NCBI GenBank assembly: GCA_030068145.1
Contig: JAPJBO010000065.1
Span: 1 to 64,000 of the forward strand
Source of the DNA: Diplonema papillatum
Taxonomy: Eukaryota; Euglenozoa; Diplonemea; Diplonemida; Diplonemidae
Direction of reading: 5' to 3'
DNA length: 64,000 bases
Below, piece by piece: positions 61,586-64,000 of the stretch. Position numbers and translations under genes: made by a program. Below the pieces are notes generated by a model. That model did no database searches and had not been told where the DNA came from. It saw only the letters and a program-made list of their open reading frames with translations. Every line of letters starts with the position of its first letter. Position 1 is the stretch's first letter.

Positions 61586-64000
61586 ATGAACCGTCTGCTG
61601 GTGTTTGTGTTTGCGATCAGCGCTTTGTTTGACACTGGGGTTGGCATGAACCGTACGGATTGCTCCCCCCTGGCAAACACCATCATACCAACTATGCTCT
61701 CGATCCCGATACACTGCCCCGATGGTTACGGTATGCGCGGCTGGCGCTTTCGCTCCGAAATGGGCCAAGAAGGGTTCTTCGAGTTCGAGTGCGTGCCTAT
61801 TCTCCCGTCGGCTTGCGAACTCCTTCGGAGTTCGTGCGAGCTCTTCACGAACTTGACGACCTTCGTTGATGCGCTGGCGAACTGGGCACGTCCCTGCGGG
61901 CCTAACCGCTACTTCCGAGGTTGGCTGCTGGCGGTCTGCAGTAGCTCAGGGGTGACGGTGCGGAACACTTGTTGCGATCTGCCTTCGGGGTGGACTGCTC
62001 GAAACAAGCAGATGCCTGTGCGCGTGCCGGGCGCCGAAGCTTCTGTGGCAAGGATGGACGCATGGGACACCAAGAGGCTCGGGCCGATGTGTCCACCATC
62101 GTCGGTAATGATGGGTTGGGAACGGGACTATCTATCGGCGTCTGGCGACGTTGGCTTAACCTACTCCTGCGCAAGCGAGCCTTCTGGTTTGTGCACGCTT
62201 GGCACACTCCCTCCACCATCAGCCGGCGTTGCTATCGGTAGGACGAACTGTCTACCAACCAGCGGATTCCGCAACTTGGTGGGGGTTCCACTAGCTTGCC
62301 CCGGCGATGGCGGCATGACACGGTGGCAGTTCCTGCAGGAAGGTGCCGATGCCTTGTTTGAAGCCACGTGCACGCAGTATGTGCGCAGCTCATGCCGTAT
62401 TTCTGCAGCCAGATCCTGTTGGGTGCCGAACAACACTGGCTTTGCGGACCTCTCTCTCAGGCAGGGCTCGTCGTGCGGGCCAGGGGAGTACATTGCAGGC
62501 TGGGAACTAGGCAACTGCAGTGGGACAAACGAGGTGCGATTCACGACGACGTGCTGTACCGGCCCCTCTCTCCCGTTTAACTATACTGAGAGCACGAGCT
62601 GCTACCCCCTCGGACGCACGGAGGCATTGGAGCCGCTGGCACAGGAAGGCTTTGCTCCTGCTTGCCGGGACGAGGAAGCGTTGCAATCGGTGTGGTGGAG
62701 CACAACCGGTTGTGAGAGCGGCGAGGGTCGATTCACCTTCGTGTGCCTCTCAAATGTGGATCGACCTGCTCCACAGCCACCAGTCCCTGGCTGGTGTAAT
62801 GTAACGGGCACGAGTGCGCCAGACACGCTCACTCCCACAAATAGCTCCTCAACAGATGCCCCATCTACAGATGCTCCCGTAGCTCTTGGCATACCTATAC
62901 CAAGCACGATTTTGCCTGTCACCCATCTGACGGGGAATCCCAGCTCGCCGTCAGTGACAGAACGGCCTCCCGCCATCACTCCTCAAACGGTCGAACCCAA
63001 GGTTGCTGTGGGTGTATCCGTCGTGGCCGGGAGCATGGCGGTTGCATTTTCCTCGACACCTACCGTCAGCATCCAAACGGTTGTGCTCCGGCAGGTTGCG
63101 TGCGCTGAACTGTCAACGGACGCCGAAGACGATCTGGATTTCATTGTGCACCCCCTGGGGTTCTCGATACGCGGTAGCCAAGAAGCCGGTGCCATTGTCG
63201 GCAACACGCTGGTCGCTGCAGCGTTCGCACTGGTCTTCTACTTGGAGGCGTACGTTGTGTGGCTGATGGCCCCTTCCAACACGAAGGCAGCGCAAACAGC
63301 GCAAACACAGCAGCATGCCGAGAAAGCAGCGGTCGACGACAATACACAAGCCCCCCTCTGGACGCTGGCTTGCGCAATTGTGCGGTTTCCCTCAGTCGCT
63401 TACTTCCCAGCTCTGTTCCTGTTGCCCGGCACGCTTGAGTGCAGCGTTACTCTGCTGGCCGAGGCAGGCCACGACCTTCTGTTCCTGTCCCTTGCTTGCG
63501 TCGGCGTCGCGTTGTGCGTCGGGTTTCCCGCGCATCTGTTTTTTCAGCCTAACGGCACGCTCACCGAGGCAGCAGTCGTTGAGGTTGAACACGTGCAAAA
63601 GTCTGGGTTTGGAAGGGCCAGAGGTGCGGTTGCCCGGTATATTCTGGGGAAGGACGCGTGGGTCTCGACCAACGAGGCAGTGTTGTACGTGGAGCGAGAT
63701 GGAATGCTGTTCGATAGTTACCGCGAGCTTCGTTGGCTGAAAGGCAGGCACTTCGTTATCGAACTGGCGATTACATATCCGCTAGCCGCGCTGGCCTTCA
63801 CGCAAACCCGGACGTTCACGACTTGTTCGATCAAAGCGTTCGTCCTTGCAACGCTGTTCTTGGCACAAAGCGTGCTTATGGTTTACTTCGATGTTTTCCT
63901 CTCTCCCTTCCTGCAGCATCTCACTCTCGCTACCAACGTCACGATGACCATCGGCCTCATGCTGCTTGCCACCGCATACCTCCGAGAATCTTTGCTGGGC
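61586..64000 (+). CDS. Cys-rich surface protein with multi-pass membrane C-terminus (partial)
   Basis: The frame is open for 805 codons from ATG to the window edge, so the 3' end is missing. Residues 1-20 (MNRLLVFVFAISALFDTGVG) look like a signal peptide. The ectodomain to about 415 carries six copies of a module of 59-69 residues that begins C-[PG]-x-G/N-x-x-[MFI]-x-[GR]-W (C44, C104, C169, C238, C297, and a weaker one at C360) and ends with F-x-x-x-C or a double Cys. At least six N-glycosylation sequons occur in it. A Ser/Thr/Pro linker (about 415-500) precedes hydrophobic segments near 533-560, 590-620, 628-650, 722-742, 750-772 and 779-798. The layout suggests a cell-surface receptor, adhesin or channel-like protein. 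The module slightly recalls dermatopontin; I cannot name the family. Large surface proteins of free-living euglenozoans share the general plan, but that is a weak comparison. Confidence 0.75.
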   Translation, partial: MNRLLVFVFAISALFDTGVGMNRTDCSPLANTIIPTMLSIPIHCPDGYGMRGWRFRSEMGQEGFFEFECVPILPSACELLRSSCELFTNLTTFVDALANWARPCGPNRYFRGWLLAVCSSSGVTVRNTCCDLPSGWTARNKQMPVRVPGAEASVARMDAWDTKRLGPMCPPSSVMMGWERDYLSASGDVGLTYSCASEPSGLCTLGTLPPPSAGVAIGRTNCLPTSGFRNLVGVPLACPGDGGMTRWQFLQEGADALFEATCTQYVRSSCRISAARSCWVPNNTGFADLSLRQGSSCGPGEYIAGWELGNCSGTNEVRFTTTCCTGPSLPFNYTESTSCYPLGRTEALEPLAQEGFAPACRDEEALQSVWWSTTGCESGEGRFTFVCLSNVDRPAPQPPVPGWCNVTGTSAPDTLTPTNSSSTDAPSTDAPVALGIPIPSTILPVTHLTGNPSSPSVTERPPAITPQTVEPKVAVGVSVVAGSMAVAFSSTPTVSIQTVVLRQVACAELSTDAEDDLDFIVHPLGFSIRGSQEAGAIVGNTLVAAAFALVFYLEAYVVWLMAPSNTKAAQTAQTQQHAEKAAVDDNTQAPLWTLACAIVRFPSVAYFPALFLLPGTLECSVTLLAEAGHDLLFLSLACVGVALCVGFPAHLFFQPNGTLTEAAVVEVEHVQKSGFGRARGAVARYILGKDAWVSTNEAVLYVERDGMLFDSYRELRWLKGRHFVIELAITYPLAALAFTQTRTFTTCSIKAFVLATLFLAQSVLMVYFDVFLSPFLQHLTLATNVTMTIGLMLLATAYLRESLLG

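Overview
The window is nuclear DNA of a eukaryotic microbe. The evidence is direct: two genes are split by GT-AG introns (a nuclear cap-binding protein and a duplicated peroxiredoxin), there is a rearranged piece of eukaryotic 28S rRNA, a hAT transposon with its internally deleted derivative, and several poly(A)-tailed retroposon families. A dynein heavy-chain tail fragment suggests a flagellated protist. The mix of cis-introns, heavy repeats, a bacterial-type 5'-3' exonuclease and a large Cys-rich surface protein would fit a euglenozoan such as a diplonemid, but that is inference and no marker here settles the taxon.

Layout. 1-26 kb is almost entirely repeats: seven copies of one poly(A) retroposon subfamily (A), a related subfamily (B), small inverted-repeat elements, a 3.3-kb element with 30-bp terminal inverted repeats, a broken RNase H and a Cys-rich gag-like ORF on the minus strand. 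26.7-30.2 kb is a complete hAT element with an intact 983-residue transposase and an 8-bp target duplication. 30-36.5 kb is repeats plus the 28S fragment. 36.9-38.5 kb is a proline-rich reading frame interrupted by the 535-bp hAT derivative. 38.9-42.6 kb holds a dynein heavy-chain tail exon surrounded by partial tandem copies of itself, one with an 18-fold expansion of a 21-bp unit. 43.1-44.5 kb encodes a 5'-3' exonuclease. 45.8-49.1 kb is the three-exon CBP20 gene, with minisatellites in both introns. 50.8-53.5 kb is a 728-residue protein with two similar helical end domains and a 495-bp tandem duplication of its 3' end. 55.1-59.3 kb carries two peroxiredoxin genes whose exons are almost identical while most of their introns and flanks differ. 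From 61.6 kb to the window edge runs an 805-codon open frame for a secreted-ectodomain, multi-pass membrane protein.

The genes do not form an operon or pathway. They are isolated, mostly plus-strand host genes (mRNA cap binding, peroxide removal, nuclease, dynein, surface protein) in a repeat matrix. The genes are clearly richer in G+C than the repeat tracts. All functional calls rest on reading conserved motifs by eye; no search was run.
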